A DNA stretch of 64,000 bases. It comes from Chryseobacterium gleum (GTDB lineage: Bacteria; Bacteroidota; Bacteroidia; Flavobacteriales_D; Sanyastnellaceae). The notes under the pieces were generated by a model. That model saw only the letters and a program-made list of their open reading frames with translations. It did not search any database and had not been told where the DNA came from. Numbering within the stretch: the first letter of the stretch is position 1; the number at the start of each line of letters is the position of its first letter. Location: the NCBI GenBank assembly GCA_945881835.1, contig CAMCVP010000003.1, forward strand, positions 62,001-126,000, given 5' to 3'. Position numbers and translations under genes: made by a program. Of this stretch, positions 54,001 to 63,647 are shown piece by piece.

Positions 54001-54832
54001 GAACAACGTCACGATCAAGGATCAGTTCGTTACGTTCGATAGAAACTACTTCAGAAGTATCTTCATCTACGAAGTCTTCGATCCAAACTTTCAACACACG
54101 TGCTGCGAGTTTACGACCTACAACTTTTTTCAATCCAGCTTTAGAAACTTTCACTTCTTCAGCAAGGTTGAATATTTCAAGGATTTCACGATCACTTTCG
54201 AATCCGATAGCACGAAGTAGGGTAGTTACAGGTAACTTCTTCTTACGATCGATGTAAGCATACATAGCATTGTTGATGTCAGTAGCGAATTCAATCCAAG
54301 AGCCCTTGAATGGAATAATACGAGCTGAATACAACTTGGTGCCATTTGCATGGCGTGATTGACCGAAGAATACACCCGGCGAACGGTGCAATTGAGAAAC
54401 AATTACACGCTCAGCACCATTGATTACAAATGAACCTTGTGGAGTCATGTATGGAATGGTACCCAAGTATACGTCTTGCACGATGGTTTCGAAATCTTCG
54501 TGCTCTGGATCAGTACAATACAGTTTTAATTTTGCTTTAAGAGGAACGCTGTACGTTAGTCCGCGTTCGATACACTCTTCTATGGTATATCTCGGAGGGT
54601 CAATAAAGTAGTCTAAGAACTCCAACACGAACTGATTGCGCGTGTCTGTTATAGGGAAGTTCTCTGAGAATACCTTAAAAAGACCTTCTGAAACTCGGTT
54701 TTCAGGATTGGTTTCGAGTTGAAAAAACTCTTTAAACGAGGCTAGCTGAATTTCTAAGAAATCAGGATACTCGTAAAAATTTTTGGTAGATGAGTAGTTA
54801 ACTCGATCAGATATTTTCTTTAGCGTTGCCAA
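51008..54832 (-). CDS. rpoB: RNA polymerase beta subunit
   Basis: 1274 aa. The rifampicin-region sequence [34 protein letters not shown] is of sensitive wild-type form. The C-terminal [28 protein letters not shown] switch region is intact. It belongs to the rplKAJL-rpoBC operon. A strong hairpin with a T run sits between rplL and rpoB, implying partial read-through control. Confidence 0.98.
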   Translation of the reverse strand: MATLKKISDRVNYSSTKNFYEYPDFLEIQLASFKEFFQLETNPENRVSEGLFKVFSENFPITDTRNQFVLEFLDYFIDPPRYTIEECIERGLTYSVPLKAKLKLYCTDPEHEDFETIVQDVYLGTIPYMTPQGSFVINGAERVIVSQLHRSPGVFFGQSRHANGTKLYSARIIPFKGSWIEFATDINNAMYAYIDRKKKLPVTTLLRAIGFESDREILEIFNLAEEVKVSKAGLKKVVGRKLAARVLKVWIEDFVDEDTSEVVSIERNELILDRDVVLEDAHIDIIVESGTKVIVLHKEESNAADFTLIHNTLQKDTTNSEKEAVEYIYRQLRNAEPPDLETARGVIDKLFFSEQRYDLGEVGRFRINRKLGLNMSLDQRTLTKDDILSIIRYLIELVNSKADVDDIDHLSNRRVRTVGEQLYNQFAVGLTRMARTIRERMNVRDNEVFTPIDLINAKTLSSVINSFFGTNQLSQFMDQTNPLSEVTHKRRMSALGPGGLSRERAGFEVRDVHYTHYGRLCTIETPEGPNIGLISSLCVYAKINKLGFIETPYRKVENGKVSMNNNGVTYLTAEDEDSKVIAQAIADIDDSGKFLGTKVKARLEGDFPVIAPAAVAYMDVAPNQIASIAASLIPFLEHDDANRALMGSNMMRQAVPLLRPEAPIVGTGLEAYVAKDSRVLLTAEGDGVIEYVDSEEIRIKYKRNEDDELVSFDSATKSYTVRKFGKTNQSMCINLRPMVKKGDKVTLGQILVEGYATRKGELALGRNLKVAFMPWKGYNFEDAIVISERVVRDDWFTSIHIDEYTTEVRDTKRGVEELTSDIPNVSEEATRDLDENGVIRVGAEVKEGDILIGKITPKGETDPTPEEKLLRAIFGERAGDVKDASLKVPPSATGVVIGKKLFSRTVKEKKTKNSADKAVLEALDKDHDKDNGELKKILVDKILAIVKDLPCQGVFNYFKEEQIKKGTKFNAKVLSAIDYSVVNTESWTKDEKVNSLIRRCVHNFNLKHNELLGSYKRMKFQLTVGDELPAGIVKLAKVYIAQKRKLRVGDKMAGRHGNKGIVARIVRDEDMPFLEDGTTVDIVLNPLGVPSRMNLGQIYETILGWAGQKTGQTFATPIFDGASMDDIINQTDAAGVPRFGVTYLYDGGTGVRFEQQATVGVIYMIKLSHMVDDKMHARSIGPYSLITQQPLGGKAQFGGQRFGEMEVWALEAYGAANILQEILTVKSDDVIGRAKTYEAIVKGDAMPQPGIPESFNVLLHELRGLGLSINLNQN

Positions 54833-54889
54833 AGTGTTTCGTTTTAGAGGTTATAAATCCTATGCACAAAAACTGACGATAAATCCGTC

Positions 54890-54934
54890 ATGAAAAAAAC
54901 AAGTTTAGGCCCACCCGAAGGTAAGGCCTAAACT
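54890..54934 (-). terminator. rplL-rpoB intercistronic attenuator
   Basis: On the minus strand a 10-bp perfect outer stem (AGTTTAGGCC with GGCCTAAACT) encloses a small CTTCGG-type loop and is followed by TG and seven T. Position matches the classic rplL-rpoB partial terminator of other bacteria. Confidence 0.85.
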
Positions 54935-54953
54935 GAGGTTCAATGTCGTAGTC

Positions 54954-55325
54954 TTACTTGATTTCAACTTTTGCCCCTGCTTCTTCAAGTTGTGTTTTCA
55001 AGCCGTTTGCTTCGTCTTTAGTAACACCTTCTTTCAAAGGAGATGGAGCTTTGTCTACTACATCTTTAGCTTCTTTCAAGCCAAGACCAGTAAGATCTTT
55101 CACTAATTTAACTATTGCCAATTTGTTTGGACCTGCTTCAGTAAGAATTACATCGAAAGATGTTTGCTCTTCTGCAACTGCAGCACCTGCGCCAGGACCA
55201 GCCATAACAACTGCCGCAGCAGCTGGCTCAATTCCATAATCGTCTTTTAAAATGGTAGCTAATTCGTTAACTTCCTTAACGGTAAGATTAACGAGGCCTT
55301 CAGCCATTGCTTTCAAATCTGCCAT
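54954..55325 (-). CDS. rplL: 50S ribosomal protein L7/L12
   Basis: 123 aa. An N-terminal dimerisation helix region ([34 protein letters not shown]), an Ala/Gly-rich hinge, and the C-terminal factor-binding domain ([38 protein letters not shown]). It forms the ribosomal stalk with L10 encoded just upstream (40-bp gap). Confidence 0.97.
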   Translation of the reverse strand: MADLKAMAEGLVNLTVKEVNELATILKDDYGIEPAAAAVVMAGPGAGAAVAEEQTSFDVILTEAGPNKLAIVKLVKDLTGLGLKEAKDVVDKAPSPLKEGVTKDEANGLKTQLEEAGAKVEIK

Positions 55326-55365
55326 TGTATTTGATATTAATCGTTTCTATTAAAATTGGAACATA

Positions 55366-55878
55366 TTAGGCGCTATGTTCCTCTTGCGCTTCTTGTTTTT
55401 CAGCATGGTTCAAAAGTGCAGAAATAACGTTGCGTGCAGGTGACTGCAACAATCCAATGATTTCGCCAACCAACTCTTCTTTGCTCTTCAGAGCAACAAG
55501 AGTGTCTAACTGATCATCGCCAACATATACATCTTCACGAATAAGCGCACCTTTAAGAGCAGGCTTATTTGTTCCTTTTCTGAAATCCTTAATCAAACGA
55601 GCTGGAACGTTTGCAACTTCTGCAATCATTACCGCTGTATTGCCTTTCAGCACAGGGTAAAGACCAGAAAAGTCAGTTCCTTCAACACGCTCCATCGCTT
55701 TCTTCAACAAGGTATTTTTTACCACGCGCATTTGCACGTTTTGTTTGAAGCATTCGCGACGAAGATTGCTGGTTGCCTCGGCGTTTAAGGAAACCGTGTC
55801 AGTGATATATAAAATGGGAGCATTGCTCAACATTTCCACTAACTCGGCGATTTCTGTGTTCTTTTGTTCTTTGTTCAT
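55366..55878 (-). CDS. rplJ: 50S ribosomal protein L10
   Basis: 170 aa from the ATG at 55878 (MNKEQKNTEIAELVEML); the track's start three codons earlier is a TTG. A GGAGG lies about 10 nt upstream. L10 anchors L7/L12 dimers on 23S rRNA through its N-terminal domain; the C-terminal helix here ends EEHSA. The rplA-rplJ gap is only 29 bp, so a long autogenous leader as in E. coli is not present. Confidence 0.96.
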   Translation of the reverse strand: MNKEQKNTEIAELVEMLSNAPILYITDTVSLNAEATSNLRRECFKQNVQMRVVKNTLLKKAMERVEGTDFSGLYPVLKGNTAVMIAEVANVPARLIKDFRKGTNKPALKGALIREDVYVGDDQLDTLVALKSKEELVGEIIGLLQSPARNVISALLNHAEKQEAQEEHSA

Positions 55879-55907
55879 AAAGTACAATCCTCCGATTTAA
55901 CCAGCGA

Positions 55908-56600
55908 TTAGCTCACTGATTTGGTTTCAACTTGAACACTTGGACTCATAGTTGAAGATACATAAATGCTCTTCATATAAGTTCCTTTTGCAGCAGAAGG
56001 CTTCAATTTCACCAAAGTAGAAATTAATTCACTTGCATTTTCAGCCAGTTGGGTTGCGTCAAAAGACACACGACCAATACTTGCATGAACGATACCTGCT
56101 TTATCAACTTTAAAGTCGATATTACCAGCCTTCTTTTCTGTAACAGCTTTTCCAACATCCATCGTAACCGTACCGGTTTTTGGGTTAGGCATTAATCCGC
56201 GGGGTCCGAGGATTCTACCTAAAGCACCAACCTGTCCCATTACGCTAGGTGTGGTAATAATAACGTCAACGTCGGTCCATCCGCCCTTAATCTTGTCGAT
56301 GTATTCCGTTAATCCTACGTGGTCTGCGCCAGCAGCTCTAGCCTCTGCTTCCTTGTCAGGAGTACAAAGTACTAAAACGCGAACGTCTTTACCAGTTCCG
56401 TGAGGAAGTGATACAGTTCCACGAACCATTTGGTTGGATTTTTTCGGGTCTACTCCGAGGCGAACGGCAAGATCCACAGACGCGTCAAACTTTGTGCTTG
56501 TAATTTTCTTAACAAGCGACGCTGCTTCGGGCAAAGAGTACGTTTTTGTGTTATCGTACTGTGCCACTGCGGCTTTCATTTTTTTGCTGAGGGTTCCCAT
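55908..56600 (-). CDS. rplA: 50S ribosomal protein L1
   Basis: 230 aa. L1 hallmarks: [34 protein letters not shown], the [14 protein letters not shown] loop and [15 protein letters not shown]. It forms the L1 stalk near the E site and in many bacteria represses its own operon. Adjacent to rplK (17-bp gap). Confidence 0.97.
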   Translation of the reverse strand: MGTLSKKMKAAVAQYDNTKTYSLPEAASLVKKITSTKFDASVDLAVRLGVDPKKSNQMVRGTVSLPHGTGKDVRVLVLCTPDKEAEARAAGADHVGLTEYIDKIKGGWTDVDVIITTPSVMGQVGALGRILGPRGLMPNPKTGTVTMDVGKAVTEKKAGNIDFKVDKAGIVHASIGRVSFDATQLAENASELISTLVKLKPSAAKGTYMKSIYVSSTMSPSVQVETKSVS

Positions 56601-56617
56601 TGCTTAATTACCTCTGA

Positions 56618-57055
56618 TTAAAAAGGGCGTTCACCGGTTACTTGTATACCCAGACTTCGTGCTGTACCAGCTACCATTGACATGGCAGACTCGACGGTAA
56701 AACAGTTTAAATCGGGCATTTTATCTTCTGCAATAGCTTTAACTTGTTCCCAAGTTACGCTACCCACTTTCTGACGGTTAGGTTCTGCAGCACCTTGCTT
56801 AGCTTTGGCGGCATCTAACAGTTGAACAGCGGCAGGAGCAGTCTTAATTACAAAGTCAAAGGATTTATCCTTGTACACAGTAATTAACACAGGGCACACT
56901 TTACCAGCTTTATCTTGCGTTCTAGCATTGAATTGCTTACAGAACTCCATGATGTTTACACCTTTAGAACCTAATGCAGGTCCTACTGGTGGTGCAGGGT
57001 TAGCGGCGCCTCCTTTGATTTGCAGCTTTACAAAACCAGCTACTTCTTTCGCCAT
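56618..57055 (-). CDS. rplK: 50S ribosomal protein L11
   Basis: 145 aa. The proline-rich N-terminal switch ([33 protein letters not shown]) and the C-terminal rRNA-binding part ([27 protein letters not shown]) are both complete. L11 also mediates RelA activation. Confidence 0.97.
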   Translation of the reverse strand: MAKEVAGFVKLQIKGGAANPAPPVGPALGSKGVNIMEFCKQFNARTQDKAGKVCPVLITVYKDKSFDFVIKTAPAAVQLLDAAKAKQGAAEPNRQKVGSVTWEQVKAIAEDKMPDLNCFTVESAMSMVAGTARSLGIQVTGERPF

Positions 57056-57141
57056 ATTACTTATTTTATTTATTTTGTTCCGGTGTCTAACGGGAAGCGA
57101 AGCGTAACCTTATAAGATTACGTTAAACACCAAAAGCGCGT

Positions 57142-57690
57142 TTATTCTTTTTCTACTTGCATGTAGCTCAACTCCACAGGAGTCTTGCGTCCAAAAATCT
57201 TAACACTAACAGTTAACTTCTTCTTGTCTTCGTTGATTTCCTCAACAATTGCACTGAAGTTATTGAAAGGCCCGTCGATAACTTTAACGTTTTCTCCAAC
57301 AACAAAAGGAATGTTCAATTCCTCCCCAGTTTCAGCTAACTCATCTACTTTTCCTAAAATACGATTCACCTCAGATAAGCGAAGTGCTATTGGCTCTCCT
57401 CTCTTCTCGGCTCCTAGAAATCCAATAACGTTAGTCACGTTACGAATAATGTGAGGCACCTCGCCGATGAGATTAGCTTCAATAAGCACATAACCTGGAA
57501 GGTAGCTACGTTCCTTGCTCACTTTCTTTCCATTGCGAATCTGGAATACTTTCTCAGTAGGAATGAGAACTTGACTTACGTAGTCTTGTAAACCACGTGC
57601 CTTAATCTCACTCTCAATGAATTCCTTAACTTTCTTCTCTTTCCCGCTAATGGCGCGAACCACGTACCACTTTTTTTCTATGTCGCTCAT
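57142..57690 (-). CDS. nusG: Transcription termination/antitermination factor NusG
   Basis: 182 aa from the ATG at 57690 (MSDIEKKWYVVRAISGKE); the track's upstream start overlaps secE. The NGN domain holds WYVVRAISGKEKKVKEFIE and SYLPGYVLIEANL. The KOW domain holds VKVIDGPFNNFSAIVEEINEDKKKLTVSVKIFGRKTPVEL. It has no long insert. Confidence 0.95.
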   Translation of the reverse strand: MSDIEKKWYVVRAISGKEKKVKEFIESEIKARGLQDYVSQVLIPTEKVFQIRNGKKVSKERSYLPGYVLIEANLIGEVPHIIRNVTNVIGFLGAEKRGEPIALRLSEVNRILGKVDELAETGEELNIPFVVGENVKVIDGPFNNFSAIVEEINEDKKKLTVSVKIFGRKTPVELSYMQVEKE

Positions 57691-57706
57691 TATTCGAGTT
57701 GTTATG

Positions 57707-57904
57707 TTAGGCAATAAAATCATAAATCATCTTAATGATACCCTTGCCAAAAGCAAAGTCCATTAAGAAAATCAAAGCTCCCAATACTAAAATTGAAATG
57801 AATGTAAGTACCGTGCTTTCTTGCAATTCCTTCCAAGTAGGCCAAGTCACCTTGTTCATCAACTCATCGTATGATTCTTTCAAATATGTGATAATTGCTG
57901 CCAT
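57707..57904 (-). CDS. secE: Preprotein translocase subunit SecE
   Basis: 65 aa with one amphipathic helix (YDELMNKVTWPTWKELQEST, the SecE signature) and one transmembrane helix (about residues 32-60). It holds the SecYEG channel together. Located between tRNA-Trp and nusG as usual. Confidence 0.94.
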   Translation of the reverse strand: MAAIITYLKESYDELMNKVTWPTWKELQESTVLTFISILVLGALIFLMDFAFGKGIIKMIYDFIA

Positions 57905-57918
57905 AACTTTAATTTTCG

Positions 57919-57989
57919 CACGGGCGCCTGGACTCGAACCAAGATCAACGGTTTTGGAGACCGCTATTCTACCATTGAACTACGCCCGT
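57919..57989 (-). tRNA. tRNA-Trp (CCA anticodon)
   Basis: 71 nt. Acceptor ACGGGCG pairs with CGCCCGT; positions 8-14 read TAGTTCA; the anticodon arm is GTCTCCAAAAC with CCA; the T arm has GGTTCGAGTC. Discriminator G. The 3' CCA is not encoded. Lies between tuf and secE. Confidence 0.95.
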
Positions 57990-58013
57990 AAGGTTGTTTC
58001 TATAAATGTCAAA

Positions 58014-58050
58014 AGTGAAGACAGAAACTTATGCAGTTTCCGTCTTCACT
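58014..58050 (-). terminator. Hairpin between tuf and tRNA-Trp
   Basis: A 16-bp stem with one mismatch (AGTGAAGAC...GTCTTCACT) followed on the minus strand by TTTTGAC. It may act as a partial terminator or a processing site protecting the tuf mRNA end. Confidence 0.7.
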
Positions 58051-58065
58051 ATGTTGTAATAAATA

Positions 58066-59253
58066 TTACTTAATGATATCAGTTACTTGTCCTGCACCAA
58101 CGGTACGGCCACCTTCGCGGATAGCGAAACGAAGACCTTTATCCATTGCGATAGGAGCAATTAACTTAACTGTGATAGATACGTTATCTCCAGGAAGTAC
58201 CATTTCGCGACCAGCATCAAGAGAAATTTCTCCTGTTACGTCAGTTGTACGGAAGTAGAACTGTGGACGGTATTTGTTATGGAATGGAGTGTGACGTCCA
58301 CCTTCTTCTTTCTTCAATACGTAGATCTCAGCTTTGAATTCAGTGTGAGGGTTGATTGAACCAGGAGCACAGATAACCATACCACGACGGATATCACTCT
58401 TCTCAATACCACGCAACAACAAACCAACGTTGTCACCAGCTTCTCCACGATCTAAGATCTTACGGAACATCTCAACTCCAGTACAAACTGACTTCAATTT
58501 TTCTTCGTTGAAACCAATGATGTCAACCTCGTTTCCAGTGTTGATAACACCACGCTCGATACGTCCAGTTGCAACAGTACCACGACCAGTGATTGTAAAT
58601 ACGTCTTCAACTGACATCAAGAAAGGCTTCTCAGTCTCACGAGGAGGGATTGGAATCCAAGAGTCAACTGCAGCCATCAATTCCATTACTGTAGCAACCC
58701 ATTTAGCATCTCCGTTTAATGCACCCAAAGCAGAACCTTGGATAACAGGAGTGTTGTCTCCATCGTATTCGTAGAATGAAAGTAATTCACGAATTTCCAT
58801 TTCAACTAACTCTAACAATTCTGGATCATCTACCATGTCAACTTTGTTCATGAATACCACGATACGTGGAACTCCTACTTGACGACCTAATAGAATGTGC
58901 TCACGAGTTTGTGGCATTGGACCATCTGTAGCTGCAACAACTAAGATAGCGCCATCCATTTGTGCAGCACCAGTAACCATGTTCTTCACGTAATCGGCGT
59001 GACCTGGACAGTCAACGTGAGCGTAGTGACGGTTTTCTGTAGCGTACTCAACGTGCGCAGTGTTAATGGTGATACCACGCTCTTTTTCTTCAGGAGCGTT
59101 GTCGATAGAAGCGAAATCACGCTTCTCTGCTAAACCAGCATTAGCCAAAACATTAGTGATGGCAGCGGTTAACGTAGTTTTACCGTGGTCTACGTGACCA
59201 ATAGTTCCAATGTTCACGTGGGGTTTGGAACGGTCAAATGATTCTTTAGCCAT
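58066..59253 (-). CDS. tuf: Elongation factor Tu
   Basis: 395 aa. G1 [10 protein letters not shown]3 DCPGHADY and G4 NKVD are present. The domain-2 start is at [22 protein letters not shown], and domain 3 ends [13 protein letters not shown]. Complete and standard in length. It is embedded among tRNA genes within the ribosomal superoperon. Confidence 0.98.
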   Translation of the reverse strand: MAKESFDRSKPHVNIGTIGHVDHGKTTLTAAITNVLANAGLAEKRDFASIDNAPEEKERGITINTAHVEYATENRHYAHVDCPGHADYVKNMVTGAAQMDGAILVVAATDGPMPQTREHILLGRQVGVPRIVVFMNKVDMVDDPELLELVEMEIRELLSFYEYDGDNTPVIQGSALGALNGDAKWVATVMELMAAVDSWIPIPPRETEKPFLMSVEDVFTITGRGTVATGRIERGVINTGNEVDIIGFNEEKLKSVCTGVEMFRKILDRGEAGDNVGLLLRGIEKSDIRRGMVICAPGSINPHTEFKAEIYVLKKEEGGRHTPFHNKYRPQFYFRTTDVTGEISLDAGREMVLPGDNVSITVKLIAPIAMDKGLRFAIREGGRTVGAGQVTDIIK

Positions 59254-59370
59254 TGGTTGTTTTTTTTGTGTTTTTTTATCGCTTTAATTTAATAGCCTTC
59301 TCTGTTTGTTCAATTGCAAGACTTAAATCACTTAGCACGTTTACGCTATTTAAAAGGAAACTACTCGTAG

Positions 59371-59442
<72 letters not shown>

Positions 59443-59456
59443 TGATGGGGAAGTAG

Positions 59457-59529
59457 AGCGGGAGACGAGGCTCGAACTCGCGACATTTAGCTTGGAAGGC
59501 TAATGCTCTACCAACTGAGCTACTCCCGC
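59457..59529 (-). tRNA. tRNA-Gly (TCC anticodon)
   Basis: 73 nt. Acceptor GCGGGAG/CTCCCGC, TAGCTCA at 8-14, anticodon TCC in CTTCCAA, T arm GTTCGAGCC, discriminator T. No encoded CCA. Confidence 0.95.
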
Positions 59530-59573
59530 TTTTAAGTGACCGACAGTCAATCCACCCTATTAGCCGCAATGAG

Positions 59574-59656
59574 TGGGGAGAACAGGATTCGAACCTGTGA
59601 AGGTGTACACCAACAGATTTACAGTCTGTCCTCGTTGGCCGCTTGAGTATCTCCCC
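59574..59656 (-). tRNA. tRNA-Tyr (GTA anticodon)
   Basis: 83 nt with a long variable arm. Acceptor GGGGAGA/TCTCCCC, anticodon GTA in CTGTAAA, T arm GGTTCGAATCC, discriminator A. No encoded CCA. Confidence 0.95.
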
Positions 59657-59661
59657 TTTGG

Positions 59662-59735
59662 AGCCGGTGGAGGGATTCGAACCCCCGACCAGCTGATTAC
59701 AAATCAGCTGCTCTGGCCAGCTGAGCTACACCGGC
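59662..59735 (-). tRNA. tRNA-Thr (TGT anticodon)
   Basis: 74 nt. Acceptor GCCGGTG/CACCGGC, TAGCTCA at 8-14, anticodon TGT in TTTGTAA, T arm GGTTCGAATCC, discriminator T. The next three bases read CCA, the only tRNA of the cluster where this is so. First tRNA of the transcript. Confidence 0.95.
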
Positions 59736-59801
59736 GTAAAAAACGTTTTTAGTGATTCAAAGAACTACAACAAAACATACCTAATCCGTAAATTAGGGGT
59801 G

Positions 59802-59832
59802 CAAATGTAGTTATATTTTTGACATATCCAAA
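59802..59832 (-). promoter_or_regulatory. Promoter of the tRNA-tuf-ribosomal superoperon
   Basis: On the minus strand TTTG (59829-59832), a 19-nt spacer and TACATTTG (59802-59809) form a full-consensus Bacteroidetes sigma-A promoter about 65 nt upstream of the first tRNA. Confidence 0.82.
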
Positions 59833-59848
59833 CTCTAAAACATTTTTT

Positions 59849-60139
59849 TTACTGCTTTTCCTTATTTTTTTCAATCTGACGTTTGAGCGCATCTACACAC
59901 AAGTCCACAGATTCTTCAAATGTCTTGCATTGCTTTTTTGCAAACAACTCTGTTCCAGGGACTTTTAAAATTATTTCAGCGATTTTGTTCTCTTGCTCTT
60001 CGTTCTTGTCTATTCGCAAGATTATTTCAGCTTTATGTATGGCCGGATGAAACACACCTAACTTTTTTGTTTTCTCGTTTATAAATTCGGTCAACTTTAT
60101 GTCGGCGTCGAAATGAATGCTTTGAACTGTGATTTGCAT
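59849..60139 (-). CDS. hpf: Ribosome hibernation-promoting factor, short form
   Basis: 96 aa, the short HPF/YfiA type without the dimerising C-terminal domain. VQSIHFDADIKLTEFINEKTKKLGVFHPAIHKAEIILRI and the central KVPGTELFAKKQCKTFEESVDLCVDALKRQIEKNKEK match the family. It binds in the decoding centre of idle ribosomes. It starts 5 bp after xerC, probably co-transcribed. Confidence 0.9.
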   Translation of the reverse strand: MQITVQSIHFDADIKLTEFINEKTKKLGVFHPAIHKAEIILRIDKNEEQENKIAEIILKVPGTELFAKKQCKTFEESVDLCVDALKRQIEKNKEKQ

Positions 60140-60144
60140 AGCGA

Positions 60145-61035
60145 TTACATTTTAGGTGATTTATTTTCTCTTGGATGTAAATGAGCGTGGATTCTTTTTA
60201 ACCTGTCCGTACTCAAATGTGTGTAGACTTGCGTCGCCGCTAAATTAGCGTGTCCAAGTAATTCTTTAATGTGATTCAAGTCAGCTCCGTTGTTCAACAT
60301 GTGAGTCGCAAAACTGTGTCTTAATATGTGAGGACTTTTTTTCTTTTGAGTTGTAATTAACGCGAGTGATTGGGTTACTCGTCTGTAAAAGCTAGATCTG
60401 CTGAGTGCATTCCCCATGTCATTTTGAAACAACGCAGAATCTTTTTCGCGATTCTTCGAATTTGCCATATGAACTCTCAGTTTCATCACCATCTCTTCAT
60501 TAACGGGCACGTACCGCACTTTGTTTCGCTTGCCGAGAACTTTTATTTGTCCAATGCCAAAATCTACATCGCGATGTTTGAGTCCCATCATTTCGGAAAG
60601 ACGTATACCTGTTTCGTAAAACAATTGTAAAAGAAGAGAATTGATTTTTTCTTGAGGAAGTTCAGTATCTTCCAATCTATAGATATCAAGGCTCTGCTTT
60701 TCTTGAAGTGTTTCAGGCAAGCTTGATGGTCTTTTCGGTTTCGTTACGCCCTTGACTGGATTTGAACTAATTTCTTTCCTTCTTAACAAAAAACGAAACC
60801 AAGCGTTAAGTGATGAAAGCTTCCGATGAATACTTCTTTCAGAAATTCCTTTTAACATTAATTCACTTATCCAACTTCTCACATGAATGCTACTCACCAT
60901 ATTCGCATCTTTAATTTCAAATTGAACAAGCATAAACTCATCGAACTGCATAAGATCACTTCGATACGCAGAAACCGTATGCGTTGAAGAACGCTTTTCG
61001 CTGGTTAGATATTCAAGAAATGGAGTCGTATTCAC
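60145..61035 (-). CDS. xerC: Tyrosine recombinase XerC
   Basis: 296 aa. The N-terminal SAM-like core-binding domain ends at about residue 90. Catalytic residues are Arg in GIRLSEM, Lys in LGKRNK, HxxR in HILRHSFATH, His in LLGHANL and the nucleophile Tyr in TQVYTHLS, all present. It resolves chromosome dimers at dif with XerD. The conserved rpsU-xerC-hpf neighbourhood argues for housekeeping XerC rather than a mobile-element integrase. Confidence 0.9.
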   Translation of the reverse strand: MNTTPFLEYLTSEKRSSTHTVSAYRSDLMQFDEFMLVQFEIKDANMVSSIHVRSWISELMLKGISERSIHRKLSSLNAWFRFLLRRKEISSNPVKGVTKPKRPSSLPETLQEKQSLDIYRLEDTELPQEKINSLLLQLFYETGIRLSEMMGLKHRDVDFGIGQIKVLGKRNKVRYVPVNEEMVMKLRVHMANSKNREKDSALFQNDMGNALSRSSFYRRVTQSLALITTQKKKSPHILRHSFATHMLNNGADLNHIKELLGHANLAATQVYTHLSTDRLKRIHAHLHPRENKSPKM

Positions 61036-61043
61036 TAGGTGAA

Positions 61044-61076
61044 AATAAAAAAGGTCTTGGATAACCCAAGACCTTT
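61044..61076 (-). terminator. Terminator of rpsU
   Basis: On the minus strand AAAGGTCTTGG-GTTAT-CCAAGACCTTT, an 11-bp perfect stem followed by a T-rich run. xerC starts 9 bp later. Confidence 0.9.
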
Positions 61077-61097
61077 CATAAATATTGTTTAATTCAA

Positions 61098-61292
61098 TTA
61101 AGAATTCTCTTCACGCTTCATTGCAGCAATGTAAACAGCATGTTTTATCTCGTCACGACGACGAACACTTTTCTTAGTGAATTGTTGACGAGCACGTAAT
61201 TCTTTAACAACACCAGTTCTTTCAAATTTCTTTTTGAACTTTTTAAGTGCCTTGTCGATGCTTTCGCCTTCTTTTACTGGAATAATTAACAT
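61098..61292 (-). CDS. rpsU: 30S ribosomal protein S21
   Basis: 64 aa, basic, with the bS21 signature (VKEGESIDKALKKFKKKFERTGVVKELRARQQFTKKSVRRR). In Bacteroidota S21 has been linked to sequestering the anti-Shine-Dalgarno end of 16S rRNA. It has its own consensus promoter and terminator, so it is a single-gene unit. Confidence 0.95.
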   Translation of the reverse strand: MLIIPVKEGESIDKALKKFKKKFERTGVVKELRARQQFTKKSVRRRDEIKHAVYIAAMKREENS

Positions 61293-61319
61293 GTCTTTTC
61301 TGTTTCTTTAATTGGGCGA

Positions 61320-61350
61320 CAAAAGTAGTGAACTTTTTTGATTCTCCAAA
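61320..61350 (-). promoter_or_regulatory. rpsU promoter
   Basis: On the minus strand TTTG (61347-61350), a 19-nt spacer and TACTTTTG (61320-61327), full consensus, 27 nt before the ATG. Confidence 0.8.
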
Positions 61351-61351
61351 C

Positions 61352-62491
61352 TTATTTGAGAATTTCTCGAGAAATTACAAGTTTTTGAATTTCAGAAGTA
61401 CCTTCTCCGATGGTACATAACTTAGAGTCACGGTAAAATTTCTCAACCGGAAAGTCTTTCGTATATCCATATCCGCCGAATATTTGAACAGCTTCGGTCG
61501 ATACCCGAACAGCTACTTCAGAGGCATAATACTTCGCCATAGCAGATTCTTTCGTGAGTTTCTTTTTGTTGTTTTTCAAGTGCGCTGCTTGAAGTAAAAG
61601 CAGTTCCGCAGCCTCAATATCCGTGCTCATATCTGCAATTTTGAATGCGATGGCTTGAAATTGTGAAATTGGTTTTCCAAACTGCTCTCTTTCTTTGGAA
61701 TATTGAACAGCCGCATCATACGCGCCCTTTGCAATACCTAATGACAACGCTCCAATACTAATACGTCCGCCGTCTAATATTTTCATTGCCTGAACGAATC
61801 CATCGCCAATCTTTCCTAGGATCTGACTTTCGTGAATGCGGCAGTCTTCAAAGATTAATTCTGCTGTTTCAGAAGCTCGCATTCCCAATTTATTTTCTTT
61901 CTTACCTCCGCGGAAACCAGGGGTATCCCTTTCCACAATAAATGCAGTGATACCGTGAGAGTCGAGAAGGTCGCCTGTGCGCACAAGAACGACTGCAACT
62001 TCTCCGCTAATCCCATGCGTAATCCAGTTTTTCGTCCCATTGATTACCCAGTACTCGCCGTCTTTCACGGCTGTACACTTCATGCGCATAGCATCGGAAC
62101 CGGTATTGGCTTCGGTTAGCCCCCAAGCACCAATCCATTCTCCTGAAGCCAATTTCGGAAGATATTTCTGTTTTTGTTCTTCGTTACCGAATTCTAAAAT
62201 ATGATTTGTGCAAAGCGAATTGTGCGCTGCAACGCTTAAACCGATGGAACCGCAGACTCTTGAAATTTCAACAAGACATGATATGTATTCATAATATCCC
62301 AATCCTGCGCCGCCGTAAGCAGATGGAACCAATACACCCATTAGACCGAGTTCTCCCATTTTTCTGAATAATTCTTTCGGAAAAATTTGTTCTTCGTCCC
62401 AAAGCATGACGTTCGGTCTGATTTCTTTTTCAGCGAAATCACGCACCATTTGCGAGATCATTGCTTCGCTTTCTTCTTGTTTGAAGTTCAT
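61352..62491 (-). CDS. Acyl-CoA dehydrogenase
   Basis: A 379-aa short/medium-chain-type acyl-CoA dehydrogenase, FAD-dependent first step of beta-oxidation. FAD-binding [17 protein letters not shown] and WITHG are seen in the middle domain. The C-terminal helical domain has [44 protein letters not shown] and the catalytic Glu in IGEGTSEIQ. Chain-length preference cannot be read here. It has its own promoter within the 3' end of apt. Confidence 0.95.
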   Translation of the reverse strand: MNFKQEESEAMISQMVRDFAEKEIRPNVMLWDEEQIFPKELFRKMGELGLMGVLVPSAYGGAGLGYYEYISCLVEISRVCGSIGLSVAAHNSLCTNHILEFGNEEQKQKYLPKLASGEWIGAWGLTEANTGSDAMRMKCTAVKDGEYWVINGTKNWITHGISGEVAVVLVRTGDLLDSHGITAFIVERDTPGFRGGKKENKLGMRASETAELIFEDCRIHESQILGKIGDGFVQAMKILDGGRISIGALSLGIAKGAYDAAVQYSKEREQFGKPISQFQAIAFKIADMSTDIEAAELLLLQAAHLKNNKKKLTKESAMAKYYASEVAVRVSTEAVQIFGGYGYTKDFPVEKFYRDSKLCTIGEGTSEIQKLVISREILK

Positions 62492-62506
62492 GATGTAGTT
62501 TTTTTT

Positions 62507-63040
62507 TTAATACCGTGCAAAAGTATGGATGGTGGCGTTATTCAAACCAAGGAATTCTCTTCCTTTAAGAAAATTTAACTCCATAAGAAATGAAAAAGCC
62601 ACCAAATCAGCTCCAGTGCTCTTAATAAGTTGTGCAGCGGCGTTCGCGGTTCCGCCGGTGGCAAGTACATCGTCATGAAGAATTACGCGGTCACCCTGAT
62701 CAAATGAGAGTTTCTGAATTTCAATTTCAGCGTTTCCATATTCTAATGCATAAGATATTCCAGTTACGGCTCCTGGAAGTTTTCCTTTTTTGCGGATACA
62801 AACGAAGGGAATTCCAAGTTCAAGTGCCAACGGCATGCCCAAGAGAAAACCTCGGCTTTCCATAGCTACAAGAGCTGTTGGAGAGTATTCTAGCAAGTCT
62901 TTTGCCAATTCAGAAACGAGTTCTTTTACAAGTTTTGGATGGCGAAACAATGGAAGAATGTCTTTGAAAAGGATTCCTTCAATGGGGAAGTTAGGAGTGT
63001 CAATTATGAGTTCACGGACTCTTTCCTGTAGTGTTTGCAT
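62507..63040 (-). CDS. apt: Adenine phosphoribosyltransferase
   Basis: 177 aa from the ATG at 63040 (MQTLQERVRELI); the track's start seven codons earlier is TTG. Salvages adenine to AMP with PRPP. The signature PRPP loop is VILHDDVLATGGTANAA; FPIEGILFKDILPLF and MESRGFLLGMPLALELGIPFVCIRK are the other conserved blocks. It overlaps the end of the HhH-protein gene by 29 nt. Confidence 0.94.
   Translation of the reverse strand: MQTLQERVRELIIDTPNFPIEGILFKDILPLFRHPKLVKELVSELAKDLLEYSPTALVAMESRGFLLGMPLALELGIPFVCIRKKGKLPGAVTGISYALEYGNAEIEIQKLSFDQGDRVILHDDVLATGGTANAAAQLIKSTGADLVAFSFLMELNFLKGREFLGLNNATIHTFARY
62518..62546 (-). promoter_or_regulatory. Acyl-CoA dehydrogenase promoter
   Basis: Minus-strand TTTG (62543-62546), a 17-nt spacer and TACTTTTG (62518-62525), inside the last codons of apt. 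Confidence 0.6.
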
Positions 63041-63647
63041 ACGATTGAAAATCCTTCGCAAGATAAGGTTTTAATCGTTCTTTCGTTTCAACTTGAACAG
63101 CAATAATTTTCTCGAATTCTGCTTGATTTTTAATAGGTCCGTTGTTCTTTCTATACAAAACAACAGCCTTGGCCTCTTTGTAGCTTAAATAGGGGTGAAG
63201 GGCAAGCTCTTCCTCGGTTTTTGTATTAATACCTAAGGGTTGAATAATCGCGGTGTTCACTTGAATCAAAGAGTGAATTCGTTCGAAAATGTTTTCTGGA
63301 AAATGATAAATTTCTAACAATTGAAAGCTCGAGGAAAAACCTCCAAGTTGTTCACGATAAATGAGGATTTTCGAAATCAAATACCCTGGTATTTTCAATT
63401 GTAATAAATCACTTGAGTCAGCCGAATTGATTTCAACAGATTTTAGTTCAGTAGTTGAATTGTATTGATTGATCGGAATGTATACGCTATCCTTATGAGC
63501 TACGGAAAGCGAATCGTATTGAAGAATGATAGAACTGGTTGGGTAATAAAACGCAGCAATTTCCTTGTAGGTCAAATAACTTGCAGCCAGAGCAATCCAG
63601 ATGAAAATACTCATTCGTTGGTCTTTAGAAAGTAGCGCACTTTTCAT
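63012..63647 (-). CDS. Membrane-anchored helix-hairpin-helix (ComEA-like) protein
   Basis: From the ATG at 63647, 211 aa; the track's start eight codons earlier is TTG. One N-terminal transmembrane helix (about residues 12-30) is followed by two HhH domains: SVEINSADSSDLLQLKIPGYLISKILIYREQLGGF (about 82-116) and HPYLSYKEAKAVVLYRKNNGPIKNQAEFEKI (about 160-192). ComEA-type HhH proteins bind DNA in the periplasm during natural transformation. A competence role is inferred from fold only, as no other com gene is present. Confidence 0.85.
   Translation of the reverse strand: MKSALLSKDQRMSIFIWIALAASYLTYKEIAAFYYPTSSIILQYDSLSVAHKDSVYIPINQYNSTTELKSVEINSADSSDLLQLKIPGYLISKILIYREQLGGFSSSFQLLEIYHFPENIFERIHSLIQVNTAIIQPLGINTKTEEELALHPYLSYKEAKAVVLYRKNNGPIKNQAEFEKIIAVQVETKERLKPYLAKDFQSYANTTGKSP

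Noticed and set aside
60145-61035. Tyrosine recombinase beside tRNA genes as a sign of an integrated element
   Set aside because: Sequence and the rpsU-xerC-hpf context fit housekeeping XerC. No att-like direct repeats at the tRNA ends and no phage or plasmid genes were seen.
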